DNA of 42,900 nucleotides from Candidatus Polarisedimenticolaceae bacterium (GTDB taxonomy: Bacteria; Acidobacteriota; Polarisedimenticolia; Polarisedimenticolales; DASRJG01): positions 1-42,900 of the forward strand of contig DASVAW010000165.1 in the NCBI GenBank assembly GCA_036376135.1, given 5' to 3'. Both the position numbers and the translations under genes were made by a program. The notes beneath the pieces were generated by a model. It worked only from the letters and a program-made list of their open reading frames with translations, was not told the DNA's origin and made no database searches. Shown here in pieces: positions 8,152-16,191 of this stretch. Position 1 is the first letter of the stretch, and the number at the start of each line of letters is the position of its first letter.

Positions 8152-10752
8152 TTATCGCCGAGGTTCCCGCGACGCGTGCTCCCCCTTCTCGCGAGGAGGC
8201 TTCGCGAGCAGGGGAACCACGCGTCGACCCACGACGACGACGAGGCCGGCCGCTACGATACCGACGACGAGCCCGCCCGGGTGGACCGCGCGAAGCGGCG
8301 CGATCCGCGACCAAACGGTGCCGCTTCCCCCCGGTGCGACGACCACGGCCCCGTCCCCGTACAGCTCGAAGCCCGCCCAGGCGACGTCCGCGACGCCGGC
8401 CTCGATCCGGTCGCGCCGGACGCGGGCGAAGCCGTCGGACAGCCGCCGTCCGCGGGCCAGCTCCGCGGCCAGATCGCTCACGAAGGCCGCCGCGTCGTCG
8501 TCGCGAACCGGCCACAACGAGGCCACCACGGCTCGCGCACCGGCCCGGAAGAAGGCGCGGGTCAACCCGAACACGCCCTCTCCGGACAGGAGCTCCCCCC
8601 CGGCGCTCGAGCACGCGGACAGGACGACCACCCGGCCCCTGAGGTCGAGCGCCGCGATCTCGGCGGCGGTCAGCAGTCCGTCCTCGGAAGGATCCCCGCG
8701 GGCCAGGACGATCGCCGCGCGATCCGGACGGGCGTCGTCCACGACCGCATGCGCGGCGAAGTGCACGACCCCGTAAGGGGCGAGATCGGTCGTCTTGATG
8801 AACCGTTCGGAGGCCGCCTCCGCGGTGACGACGCGGCTCTCGCCGCCGAGCAGTCGCACGAGCCACGTCGCCTCGTCCACCGCCCGGGGGATCCTCCCGT
8901 AGGCGGAACGGAAGACCGCGACCTGCGCCGAGTCCTTCGTCTCCGGGTCGGCGACGGCGAGCGCCGACGGCGGAACCGATGCTCCGCCGCGCGCGGCGAG
9001 CCACGCGGACGCTGAAGGGGCGATCGAGATCTCGTAGCGTGAGGCCAGGCGGGCGTCGCCTTCGCCGGTCGGCAGCGCGGCCACGGGGAGGCGGTGCATC
9101 CCCCGATCGGGGACGACGACGAGGCGCCGCACCGTCGGAGCGACCGTGCGCAGCGGCGCTTCGAAGAGCTCGGCGTGCAGTCGCCGCCCCGCGCGCGACG
9201 CGCCGGGATCGCTCGCGTCGACCAGGCCCAGGTAAAGCTCGATCCTCGGCTCGAGCTCCACCGACTCGCCGACCGGCACGACGCGGACGCGCTCCCGCTC
9301 GATGACGAACACCCACGACCCCCCGCGGTCGTCGAAGAGGTGGATCTCGGGATGTTCGAGCCGCGTGGAGAGCTGGAAGACGAGCATGGCCTCGTCGTCG
9401 GCGAGCGTGCGGCGGAGCGACGCGAGCGTCGCGGAGCCTCGCCGCCCCCGTTCGGCCATCTCGAAGGCGACCGCCAGATCCTCGTCGGAAGGTTCGCCGT
9501 CACCCAGGGTCCTGCCCGCGCAGGTCGCGTACCAGCTCCCCCACTCCGCCGCGACCCGGGCGGCGATCAGCGTGTCGGACTGCCCCGCGTGCAGCGCATC
9601 GACCGCATCGAAGGCCGCCTCGCAGGCCGCGATCGCCTCGGCGCGTCGCGCGAACCTCCACTGCACGTGACTCCGGGCGAAGAGGCTTCGCACGACTTCG
9701 TCGGGGCTCCCGCGCGTTTTCGCCGCGTCGATCGCCTCGTCGACGAGGGCCAGGGCCTCGTCGGGTTGCCGGCTGCGCACCGCGAGGGCGCGCAGCGCCT
9801 GTACCTCGAGGCGCGCGTTCCCCAGGTTCCGCCCGACGTCCAGGGCCCGACGGGCGAGCTCCCCCTGTCGCTCGTCGGGGACGGACCGCAGCCGCGCGAG
9901 CAGCAGGCAGGCCGCGGCCTCGGCGGCGGGGTTACCTGCGGCGACGGCGCTGTCGACCGCCGCCTGCACGAGACCCGTGACTTCCTCGACGGAGATCTCC
10001 CCTCGCTCGAGCAGGCGTCCGGCGAGGACCGCGGCGTTCGAGCGCTGCGTCGACTCCTCGAACCGGTCGCCGCGGATGCGACAGCGCTCGGCGTCGGCGA
10101 GGTAGGCCTCCAGCCCCTCGCGGTAACGGCCCGTCGCCCAGGCGACGGCCCCGAGACCCCCCGCGACCGCGGAGGCGAGGTCGTCGGGACCCTCTCGGAA
10201 AGCGACCGTCCCGGCGCGCTCGAACGCGGCGCGCGCCGCCGCATAGTCGGCGAGGCGGATCGCCTGCCATCCGCGCTGGGCCTCCACGCGCGCGCCGACG
10301 ACCGCGTCCTCCGATCGCGCCGCGGCCGACGAAGCCGCCCCGAGCTGTTCCTCCGCCTCCGCGTTCCGGCCGCCGTACCCCAGGTACATCGCGTACCAGA
10401 CGCGCGCGCGGGCCTCGGCGTAGGCGTCGCCTCCCGCGACGAACCCGTCGATGGCCCGGCGGTACGACGCGTCGGCCCCGGGATCACGCAGGTCCGCCAG
10501 GACCCCCGCCAGAACGATGCGGGCGGCGTCGTTCGCCGGATCGACCGCCACCGCCGCCTCGAGCCGCCGCCTGACCTCGGGCCAGGCCTTCTGCTCGCGC
10601 GCGGCCATGAAGAAACAGGCCCAGCGATCGACGGCGTGTCCGGTTCCCCGCAGCCCCGCCTCGCACGACTCGATCGTCACGGCGCGCACCGGCGCCGGAG
10701 CCGCCGCCAGGATCGCGACGCCCAGCAGCGTGCGCCGGGCGAGCCGTTTCAC
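8152..10752 (-). CDS. Signal-peptide-bearing TPR-CHAT (caspase-like) protein
   Basis: 866 residues. A signal peptide is likely (VKRLARRTLLGVAILAAAP to about residue 24). Residues about 50-430 are helical TPR-like repeats. The C-terminal CHAT domain (about 540-800) carries the His-Cys dyad H668 in HFAAHAVVDD and C714 in LSACSSAGG, 46 residues apart. This is the arrangement of CHAT/separase/caspase-clan peptidases. A C-terminal hydrophobic helix (about 826-842) with a basic tail suggests membrane anchoring with the peptidase outside the cytoplasm. Its GTG start overlaps the anti-sigma stop (GTGA), so translation is coupled and it is the third gene of a sigma/anti-sigma operon. It may degrade a partner when the sigma pathway is triggered; the substrate is unknown. 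The main uncertainty is topology. Confidence 0.88.
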   Translation of the reverse strand: MKRLARRTLLGVAILAAAPAPVRAVTIESCEAGLRGTGHAVDRWACFFMAAREQKAWPEVRRRLEAAVAVDPANDAARIVLAGVLADLRDPGADASYRRAIDGFVAGGDAYAEARARVWYAMYLGYGGRNAEAEEQLGAASSAAARSEDAVVGARVEAQRGWQAIRLADYAAARAAFERAGTVAFREGPDDLASAVAGGLGAVAWATGRYREGLEAYLADAERCRIRGDRFEESTQRSNAAVLAGRLLERGEISVEEVTGLVQAAVDSAVAAGNPAAEAAACLLLARLRSVPDERQGELARRALDVGRNLGNARLEVQALRALAVRSRQPDEALALVDEAIDAAKTRGSPDEVVRSLFARSHVQWRFARRAEAIAACEAAFDAVDALHAGQSDTLIAARVAAEWGSWYATCAGRTLGDGEPSDEDLAVAFEMAERGRRGSATLASLRRTLADDEAMLVFQLSTRLEHPEIHLFDDRGGSWVFVIERERVRVVPVGESVELEPRIELYLGLVDASDPGASRAGRRLHAELFEAPLRTVAPTVRRLVVVPDRGMHRLPVAALPTGEGDARLASRYEISIAPSASAWLAARGGASVPPSALAVADPETKDSAQVAVFRSAYGRIPRAVDEATWLVRLLGGESRVVTAEAASERFIKTTDLAPYGVVHFAAHAVVDDARPDRAAIVLARGDPSEDGLLTAAEIAALDLRGRVVVLSACSSAGGELLSGEGVFGLTRAFFRAGARAVVASLWPVRDDDAAAFVSDLAAELARGRRLSDGFARVRRDRIEAGVADVAWAGFELYGDGAVVVAPGGSGTVWSRIAPLRAVHPGGLVVGIVAAGLVVVVGRRVVPLLAKPPREKGEHASREPRR

Positions 10753-11363
10753 TCGACGCTCGCGCTGAAGCTCGGCGAGGAGACGCGCCGGCCGTCGGTG
10801 AGCACGGCGTCGACCTGCCAGACGATGGTGGCGCCGCGCGGCAGGGAGCCGAGGGCCTCGGCGGGGACGAGGTACTCGGTCCCCGCGAGGTTCGGTACCG
10901 TCGCGAGCACATCGAGGTCCGCGGTCGCGACCCGGAGCCGGTAGATCGCGCCGGGCTCGACGGGCGACCACCGGAGCCGGAAGTGGTGTCGCGCAAGCGC
11001 GGCCCCTTGGGGCACGAGGGACGCGATCTCGCGGCGCGTCCCCTGCCGGTATTCCGGCTCGGGCCCTCGAGGGATCGCGATCCAGAGCGAGGCCGCCGCG
11101 ATCAACACGGCGGCCGCGGCGAGCCAGTAGGGACCCGATCGGCGGGGCGCGGCGACCTGGACCGGCGCCGCTCCTGCGGCGACCGCCAGGCGCCAAGCCT
11201 CCGAGCAGGCGCCGCAGACGGCGAGGTGGTCCACGACGCGGCGCCGCGTTTCCGGAGTCGACGCACCGCAGACCGCGTCCCAGATCGCCTCCGCCTCGGG
11301 GCAAGGCGCCGTCGATCCGGAGGGGTCGGCCGTCGACGCGAACGCCGACTCGAGGTCCTTCAC
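10749..11363 (-). CDS. Transmembrane zinc-finger anti-sigma factor
   Basis: 204 residues. The N-terminal cytoplasmic part has H46-x3-C50-x2-C53 (HLAVCGAC) plus upstream Cys21 and Cys32, the ZAS-type anti-sigma signature. A single TM helix lies at about 77-97 (PYWLAAAAVLIAAASLWIAI). The C-terminal region is an FN3-like periplasmic domain (RLRWSPVEPGAIYRLRV, then TIVWQVDAVL). Its ATG overlaps the sigma stop in ATGA and its stop overlaps the CHAT start in GTGA. It should hold the partner sigma factor at the membrane until a signal releases it. Confidence 0.85.
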   Translation of the reverse strand: MKDLESAFASTADPSGSTAPCPEAEAIWDAVCGASTPETRRRVVDHLAVCGACSEAWRLAVAAGAAPVQVAAPRRSGPYWLAAAAVLIAAASLWIAIPRGPEPEYRQGTRREIASLVPQGAALARHHFRLRWSPVEPGAIYRLRVATADLDVLATVPNLAGTEYLVPAEALGSLPRGATIVWQVDAVLTDGRRVSSPSFSASVE

Positions 11364-11917
11364 GGCTTGAGCCCTTTCGCCTCGAGGCAGCGGCGGAGAT
11401 CCGCCATGCCCCGGTAGACCAGATTCTCGGTCCGCTTCTCGGACCAGCCGAGAATGCGCGCTCCCTCGGGAACGGAATGTCCCTGCAAGCGAACGACGCA
11501 GGCGAGCCGACGGTCGGCCGCGAGCGTCGCGAGACAGGCGCGAAGTCCGCGGGCGATCTCGCGCGAGGCGGCGGCGCGCTCCGGATCGCCCCGTTCGTCG
11601 ACGATCATGCCCTCCTCGAGGCCCTCCGGGGCCTGAACCTCCCGGCTGCGCCGTCGCCGACGGATCTCGTCGACCAGGGCGCTGAACGCCGCTCGCTGGA
11701 CATAGAACGGCGTCGCCCTCCAGTTCCCCTCACGCGACTCCTGCGCCGCCACGATGCGCGTGATCGCGACCCCGACGAGATCGTCGGCTTGCGAGCGTAG
11801 CCACCAGGGGCAGATGCGTCGCACCGCCTCGGCGAGCCTGGCCCGCAGCTGGTCGTGCCCGATCTCCGGTTCGCTCGAGTGCTCGATCGCGCCGTCGGGC
11901 TCGCGCGGAACGCTCAT
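11360..11917 (-). CDS. ECF-type RNA polymerase sigma factor
   Basis: 185 residues. The N-terminal half has a region-2-like helical segment (DDLVGVAITRIVAAQ and FYVQRAAFSALVDEIRRRRR). The C-terminal half has a region-4 helix-turn-helix (HSVPEGARILGWSEKRTENLVYR) for -35 recognition. It is the first gene of the sigma/anti-sigma/CHAT operon. The region-2 sequence is divergent, so the subfamily is uncertain. It is divergent, with a gap of only 90 bases, from the giant FG-GAP gene, which makes that gene a candidate target alongside autoregulation. Confidence 0.85.
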   Translation of the reverse strand: MSVPREPDGAIEHSSEPEIGHDQLRARLAEAVRRICPWWLRSQADDLVGVAITRIVAAQESREGNWRATPFYVQRAAFSALVDEIRRRRRSREVQAPEGLEEGMIVDERGDPERAAASREIARGLRACLATLAADRRLACVVRLQGHSVPEGARILGWSEKRTENLVYRGMADLRRCLEAKGLKP

Positions 11918-12007
11918 CCGGCTCCCGTCTCCCCGTGCCTCGAATCTCCCCGCGGGCTGAGGGGATCCCGCGACGGACGCGTTCTGTTCAGGGCGAGGAG
12001 AGGCCCC
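11918..12007. promoter_or_regulatory. Divergent promoter region, sigma operon / FG-GAP gene
   Basis: This 90-base gap must hold the starts of both the minus-strand sigma operon and the plus-strand FG-GAP gene. A clear GAGGAG (11995-12000) serves the FG-GAP gene. No sigma-70 -35/-10 pair is recognisable by eye, consistent with, but not proof of, use of an alternative sigma factor. Confidence 0.4.
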
Positions 12008-15000
12008 ATGCTAATCGAGAACCCGGGTCGACGTGCCCCGTACGCCGCGGCTTTCGCGTTGTCCCTGACGCTCACGGGGCCCGCTTGGGCTCAGGCGCCC
12101 GACCCCGGCTGGCTGGCGAAGGCCTCCGCGGAGGTCGCCGCCGCCGAGTACCGCTTCGCGGCGGACGAAGCGGGGGCGGCGTGCGCGCCGAACCGGGCCC
12201 ACGACCTCCGGGCGCGCGTCGCCGGCGACGGGATCTCGATCGAGTCCCGGACCCGCGGAGCCGATCCCCGCGAGGGCGGCTGGCGACTGACCCTCGGCGG
12301 CCTGGCGTGGGGGCGGGGCGAGCACTTCGGGCCGGCCGAGCGGGGCGCCGTGACCTCCGAAGGGAATCGCGCGGCGATCGTCCGCATGGGGATCGTCGAG
12401 ACCTGGATCAACGACACGCGCGGGCTCGAGCAAACGTTCGACGTCCACGCCCCTCCGCCGGGGTCGCGCGCGGGTGGGCTCCTCCGGATCGCCGTCGAAC
12501 TCGGCGGCGACCTCCTCCCGTTCCTCGCGGAGGACCGCGCGTCGATCGAGTTTCGGTCCCCCGGCGGCGAGCCCGTCGCACGCCTCGGGCACCTTCTCAC
12601 CACCGACGCGCTGGGGCGCGTCGTCCCGTCGAGCTTCGAGCTCGCCGAGGGGCGCCTGGAGATTCACGTCGACGACGCCGACGCCGTTTATCCCCTCCAC
12701 GTCGATCCGCTGCTGACGAGCCCGTCGTGGGTCGTCGAGTCGAACCAGGCCGGCAGTTCGCTCGGAATTTCGGTCGCGACCGCGGGGGACGTCAACAACG
12801 ACGGCTTCTCCGACGTCGTCGTCGGCGCGTGGGGGTACGACGCCGGGCAGACCGACGAAGGGGCGGCCTTCCTCTACCTCGGGTCCGCCTCCGGTCCGTC
12901 GACCACGGCGAGCGTGACGTTCCAGGCCGATCAGGCCTCGGCGCAGTTCGGCGCCGCCGTCTCGACCGCGGGCGACCTCAACGGCGACGGCTTCGACGAC
13001 GTGATCGTCGGGGCCCCGGCGTACGACCCCGGCGTCGCGGACGTCGGGCAGGTCTTCGTCTACCTCGGAGGCAATCCGATGAATGCCGTCGTCGACAAGA
13101 CGGACAGTCGCGGGAGCTCCGGTTCGAACTACGGCGGCTACGTCGCGCCGGCGGGGGACGTCGACCGCGACGGCTATTCGGACGTCGCCGTCGGCGCGGC
13201 GTACCTCGACGACGGGCAGGTCGACGAGGGGGCCGTGTTCGTTCGGTACGGGCACCCCACTTCCGTGTTCGACGCCTCGCAGGAGTGGGCCATCCAGTCG
13301 AATCAGGCGAACGCCAGGCTCGGCGCGGTCGGGACCGCAGGCGACGTCAACGGCGACGGGTACGACGATCTCATCGTGGGCGCCTATCTCTACAACAGCG
13401 GAGAGAGCGGCGAGGGGAAGGCGTGGGTGTTCCACGGCGGACCCGGCGGTCTCGCGGCGGGCCACAGCTGGTCCGCGGAGCCGAACCAGCTCGAGGCCCA
13501 GTTCGGCGTGTCGGTCGCCACCGCAGGGGACGTCGACGGCGACGGGTACGCCGACGTGGTGGTGGGTGCCAACGCCTTCGACAACGGACAGACCAACGAG
13601 GGCGCGGTCTACCTCTACCGCGGGTCCGCGTCGGGACTGTCCGCGTCGTACACCCATCGCATCGAGTCGGACGGGCCCGGCGCGCTGCTGGGGACGTCGG
13701 TCGCCACCGCCGGGGACGTCAACGGCGACGGTTTCGCGGACGTCATCGCGGGGGCGCTCAACTTCGACGGGGCGGGAACCGATCGCGGACGGATCTACGT
13801 GTGGCCGGGAAGCGCCCAAGGATTGCGTACGTCCTCGCCGTGGACCTTCGACGGCGACCAGGACTCGGGGAAGATCGGGAGATCCGTCGCGACGGCGGGG
13901 GACGTCAACGGCGACGGGTACTCCGACGTGATCGCCGGGGCCTCCGACTACGACGCGGGCCAGACCAACGAGGGGCGCGCCTATCTCTTCCTCGGATCGG
14001 GAGACGGGCTGACGACGGCCTCCCTCGACGACATCGTCCTCTCGGGAGCGACGGTGGACACCGACTTCGGATGGTCCGTCGCCTCCGCCGGCGACGTCAA
14101 CGGCGACGGCTTCTCCGACGTGATCGTGGGCGCCGAGGGATACGACAACGGGCAGACGGACGAGGGCGGCGCGTTCGTCTACCTCGGGTCGGGAGGCGGA
14201 TTGCCGACCTCCCCGAACGCCACGCTCCAGTCGAACCAGGCCGGCGCGCTGTTCGGGTGGGCGGTCGCGGGCGCGGGGGACGTCAACGGCGACGGTTACG
14301 ACGACGTGGTGGTCGGCGCCCCCGAGTTCAACATCAACACCGGGCAACCGGTACGCACCGGGAGGGTCTTCGTGTTCCATGGCGGCCCCTCGGGCGTCGA
14401 CCCCACCGCGGACTTCCAGGACTCGCACTACGGCACGTCGGGCCCACCGGACGCCAACTTCGGCGAGAGCGTCTCCGGCGCGGGTGACGTCAATGGGGAC
14501 GGCTTCGCGGACGTCGTGGTCGGTGCCCGGAGCGCCGGCGAGGCGTTCGTGTACCACGGCTCGGGAACGGGCTTGCGCAACGACAACGAGACCGCGCTCG
14601 CCGAAGGGAACGAGTTCGGTCGCAGCGTCTCCGGCGGCGGCGACGTCAATCGCGACGGCTTCTCGGACGTGATCGTCGGGCGCCCGGACACTTTCGGCTC
14701 CGACTTCGCCTACGTGTACTGCGGCTCGGCGGCCGGGGTCTCGGCGAGTCCCTGCTGGACGAAGGCCGGGACGTTCAGCGGCATGGGCCACGGCGTCGGC
14801 GGAGCCGGCGACGTCAACGGCGACGGTTTTTCCGACGTGGTGGTGATCGATCGCGCCTCGGGGGCGAGCAGCGGCCAATGGCAGGTGTTCCACGGGAGCG
14901 CGTCGGGGCTCTCCACGACGGCCGCTCGCACGGTCTCCTTCTCCTACCTCGATCGCGTCGGCTCCGCGGGAGACGTCAACGGCGACGGCTTCTCCGACGT

Positions 15001-16168
15001 CGTGATCGGCGCGGGATCCGGGAACTCGGCCGCGGTCTACCTCGGCTCGTCGACCGGCATCGGCTCGACCGCGGGTTGGTCGGTGACGGGCGCGAACGCC
15101 GGCGACCAGTTCGGGCACGCAGCCGCGGGAGCCGGGGACGTCAACGGCGACGGCTTCTCCGACGTGATCGTCGGCGCGTACGGCGAAGGATCGGGTGCCG
15201 TCCACGTCTATTACGGCGGCGGTGGGGACGGCCTCGATCGCCGTCCGCGGCAGATCCGGTCCTCCACCACCGCGCCGATCGCGCACGTCGGCAACGCCGA
15301 CTCGTCCGATCGTTTCAGGATCCGACTCTTCCGGCGGACCCCCGCCGGCCGCGACTCCGTCGGGTACCAGTTCCAGGTCGCCTCTCCCGGGCAGGCTTTC
15401 GGTTCCGGCGTCAGCGGAACCGCCGGCCCCGCGGACTCCGGGGTTCCCGGCGCGAACGGAAGCGCCACGGACACGGAGAGGCTGGTCACCGGCCTCCTCC
15501 CGCAGACGGTGTACCGGTGGCGCGCGCGCTATTTCTCGCACAACCCTTACTTCCCGGCGTCGCGCTGGTTCGCCGTGCAGGGGAACAACGTCACCGAAGC
15601 GGACTTCAGGACCCCGTGCGCCACCCTCTGGTACCGCGACGCGGACGGCGATACGTACGGCACGTCGTCGCTGTCGCAGAACGCCTGCGCCCAACCCACC
15701 GGCTACGTCGCGACGGCGGGAGACTGCAACGACGCCGACGACTCGATGTTCCCCGGGAATCCGGAGGTTTGCGACGGGAAGGACAACGACTGCAACGGGA
15801 CGGCGGACGCCCTCCCCGCGCCGACCGGGACGCCCTCGATCGCCACGATCACGCGAAGCGGCATCTCGGTCACCTTCAGCTGGGCTGCGGTAGCCGGGGC
15901 CGACCGCTACGACACGGTGCGCGGGCGGCTTCTCCTCCTGAAGTCGTCGGGAGGCGATTTCACCTCGACGGTGGACAACTGCTCAGCCAACGACGCGACA
16001 TCGACGTCCGTGACCGACCCCTACCCGACGCCGGTCAACGATCATTTCTACTTCCTGGTTCGCGCCGTGAACTGCGCCACGAACGGCACCTACGACGAGC
16101 CGGCGGGGACGCAGGTGGGGCTCCGCGACGCGGAGGTGCAGGGGGCGGCGGGAGGAACGTGCCCGTGA
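12008..16168 (+). CDS. Giant secreted FG-GAP repeat protein with MopE-type metal-binding motif
   Basis: 1386 residues. The signal peptide ends at about residue 28 (LTGPAWA-QAP). Residues 30-245 are a beta-rich N-terminal domain. Fourteen FG-GAP/VCBS repeats follow (about 246-1065), each with a core such as FGxSVATAGDVNGDGFSDVIVGA; the DxNxDG loops are calcium-binding in integrin alpha propellers. After a beta linker comes a Cys-rich putative metal-binding segment (DGDTYG, GDCNDADDSMFPG and CDGKDNDCNG near residue 1253), as in MopE-like proteins. An FN3-like C-terminal domain ends in Cys-Pro. The ATG at 12008 is 7 bases after GAGGAG. It is probably exported to the surface or medium as a Ca-dependent adhesion or scaffold protein. 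The export route is not visible. Confidence 0.9.
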   Translation: MLIENPGRRAPYAAAFALSLTLTGPAWAQAPDPGWLAKASAEVAAAEYRFAADEAGAACAPNRAHDLRARVAGDGISIESRTRGADPREGGWRLTLGGLAWGRGEHFGPAERGAVTSEGNRAAIVRMGIVETWINDTRGLEQTFDVHAPPPGSRAGGLLRIAVELGGDLLPFLAEDRASIEFRSPGGEPVARLGHLLTTDALGRVVPSSFELAEGRLEIHVDDADAVYPLHVDPLLTSPSWVVESNQAGSSLGISVATAGDVNNDGFSDVVVGAWGYDAGQTDEGAAFLYLGSASGPSTTASVTFQADQASAQFGAAVSTAGDLNGDGFDDVIVGAPAYDPGVADVGQVFVYLGGNPMNAVVDKTDSRGSSGSNYGGYVAPAGDVDRDGYSDVAVGAAYLDDGQVDEGAVFVRYGHPTSVFDASQEWAIQSNQANARLGAVGTAGDVNGDGYDDLIVGAYLYNSGESGEGKAWVFHGGPGGLAAGHSWSAEPNQLEAQFGVSVATAGDVDGDGYADVVVGANAFDNGQTNEGAVYLYRGSASGLSASYTHRIESDGPGALLGTSVATAGDVNGDGFADVIAGALNFDGAGTDRGRIYVWPGSAQGLRTSSPWTFDGDQDSGKIGRSVATAGDVNGDGYSDVIAGASDYDAGQTNEGRAYLFLGSGDGLTTASLDDIVLSGATVDTDFGWSVASAGDVNGDGFSDVIVGAEGYDNGQTDEGGAFVYLGSGGGLPTSPNATLQSNQAGALFGWAVAGAGDVNGDGYDDVVVGAPEFNINTGQPVRTGRVFVFHGGPSGVDPTADFQDSHYGTSGPPDANFGESVSGAGDVNGDGFADVVVGARSAGEAFVYHGSGTGLRNDNETALAEGNEFGRSVSGGGDVNRDGFSDVIVGRPDTFGSDFAYVYCGSAAGVSASPCWTKAGTFSGMGHGVGGAGDVNGDGFSDVVVIDRASGASSGQWQVFHGSASGLSTTAARTVSFSYLDRVGSAGDVNGDGFSDVVIGAGSGNSAAVYLGSSTGIGSTAGWSVTGANAGDQFGHAAAGAGDVNGDGFSDVIVGAYGEGSGAVHVYYGGGGDGLDRRPRQIRSSTTAPIAHVGNADSSDRFRIRLFRRTPAGRDSVGYQFQVASPGQAFGSGVSGTAGPADSGVPGANGSATDTERLVTGLLPQTVYRWRARYFSHNPYFPASRWFAVQGNNVTEADFRTPCATLWYRDADGDTYGTSSLSQNACAQPTGYVATAGDCNDADDSMFPGNPEVCDGKDNDCNGTADALPAPTGTPSIATITRSGISVTFSWAAVAGADRYDTVRGRLLLLKSSGGDFTSTVDNCSANDATSTSVTDPYPTPVNDHFYFLVRAVNCATNGTYDEPAGTQVGLRDAEVQGAAGGTCP
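12745..15200 (+). repeat. Fourteen degenerate ~170-bp FG-GAP coding repeats
   Basis: The GGGGACGTCAACGGCGACGG-type core recurs 14 times with individual variation (DVNNDG, DLNGDG, DVDRDG, DVNRDG). Spacing is roughly 130-220 bp. Fourteen equals two seven-bladed propellers. The high nucleotide similarity among repeats is a likely substrate for recombination. Confidence 0.85.
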
Positions 16169-16191
16169 GGCTTCGCTCCGCTCACGGGCAC
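16159..16191. terminator. Inverted repeat spanning both stop codons of a convergent pair
   Basis: GTGCCCGTGAG (16159-16169) pairs perfectly with CTCACGGGCAC (16181-16191) across an 11-base loop. The left arm contains the plus-strand TGA (16166-16168) and the right arm the minus-strand TGA (16182-16184). Both proteins therefore end in Cys-Pro-stop encoded by the same stem. It likely acts as a bidirectional terminator or 3'-end stabiliser. Confidence 0.75.

Noticed and set aside
5701-9015. Very long open frame on the plus strand opposite the antiporter and CHAT genes
   Set aside because: It is an antisense shadow created by the strong third-position GC bias. The minus-strand frames have recognisable domains, Shine-Dalgarnos and coupled stops; this one is low-complexity Arg/Asp/Gly-rich.
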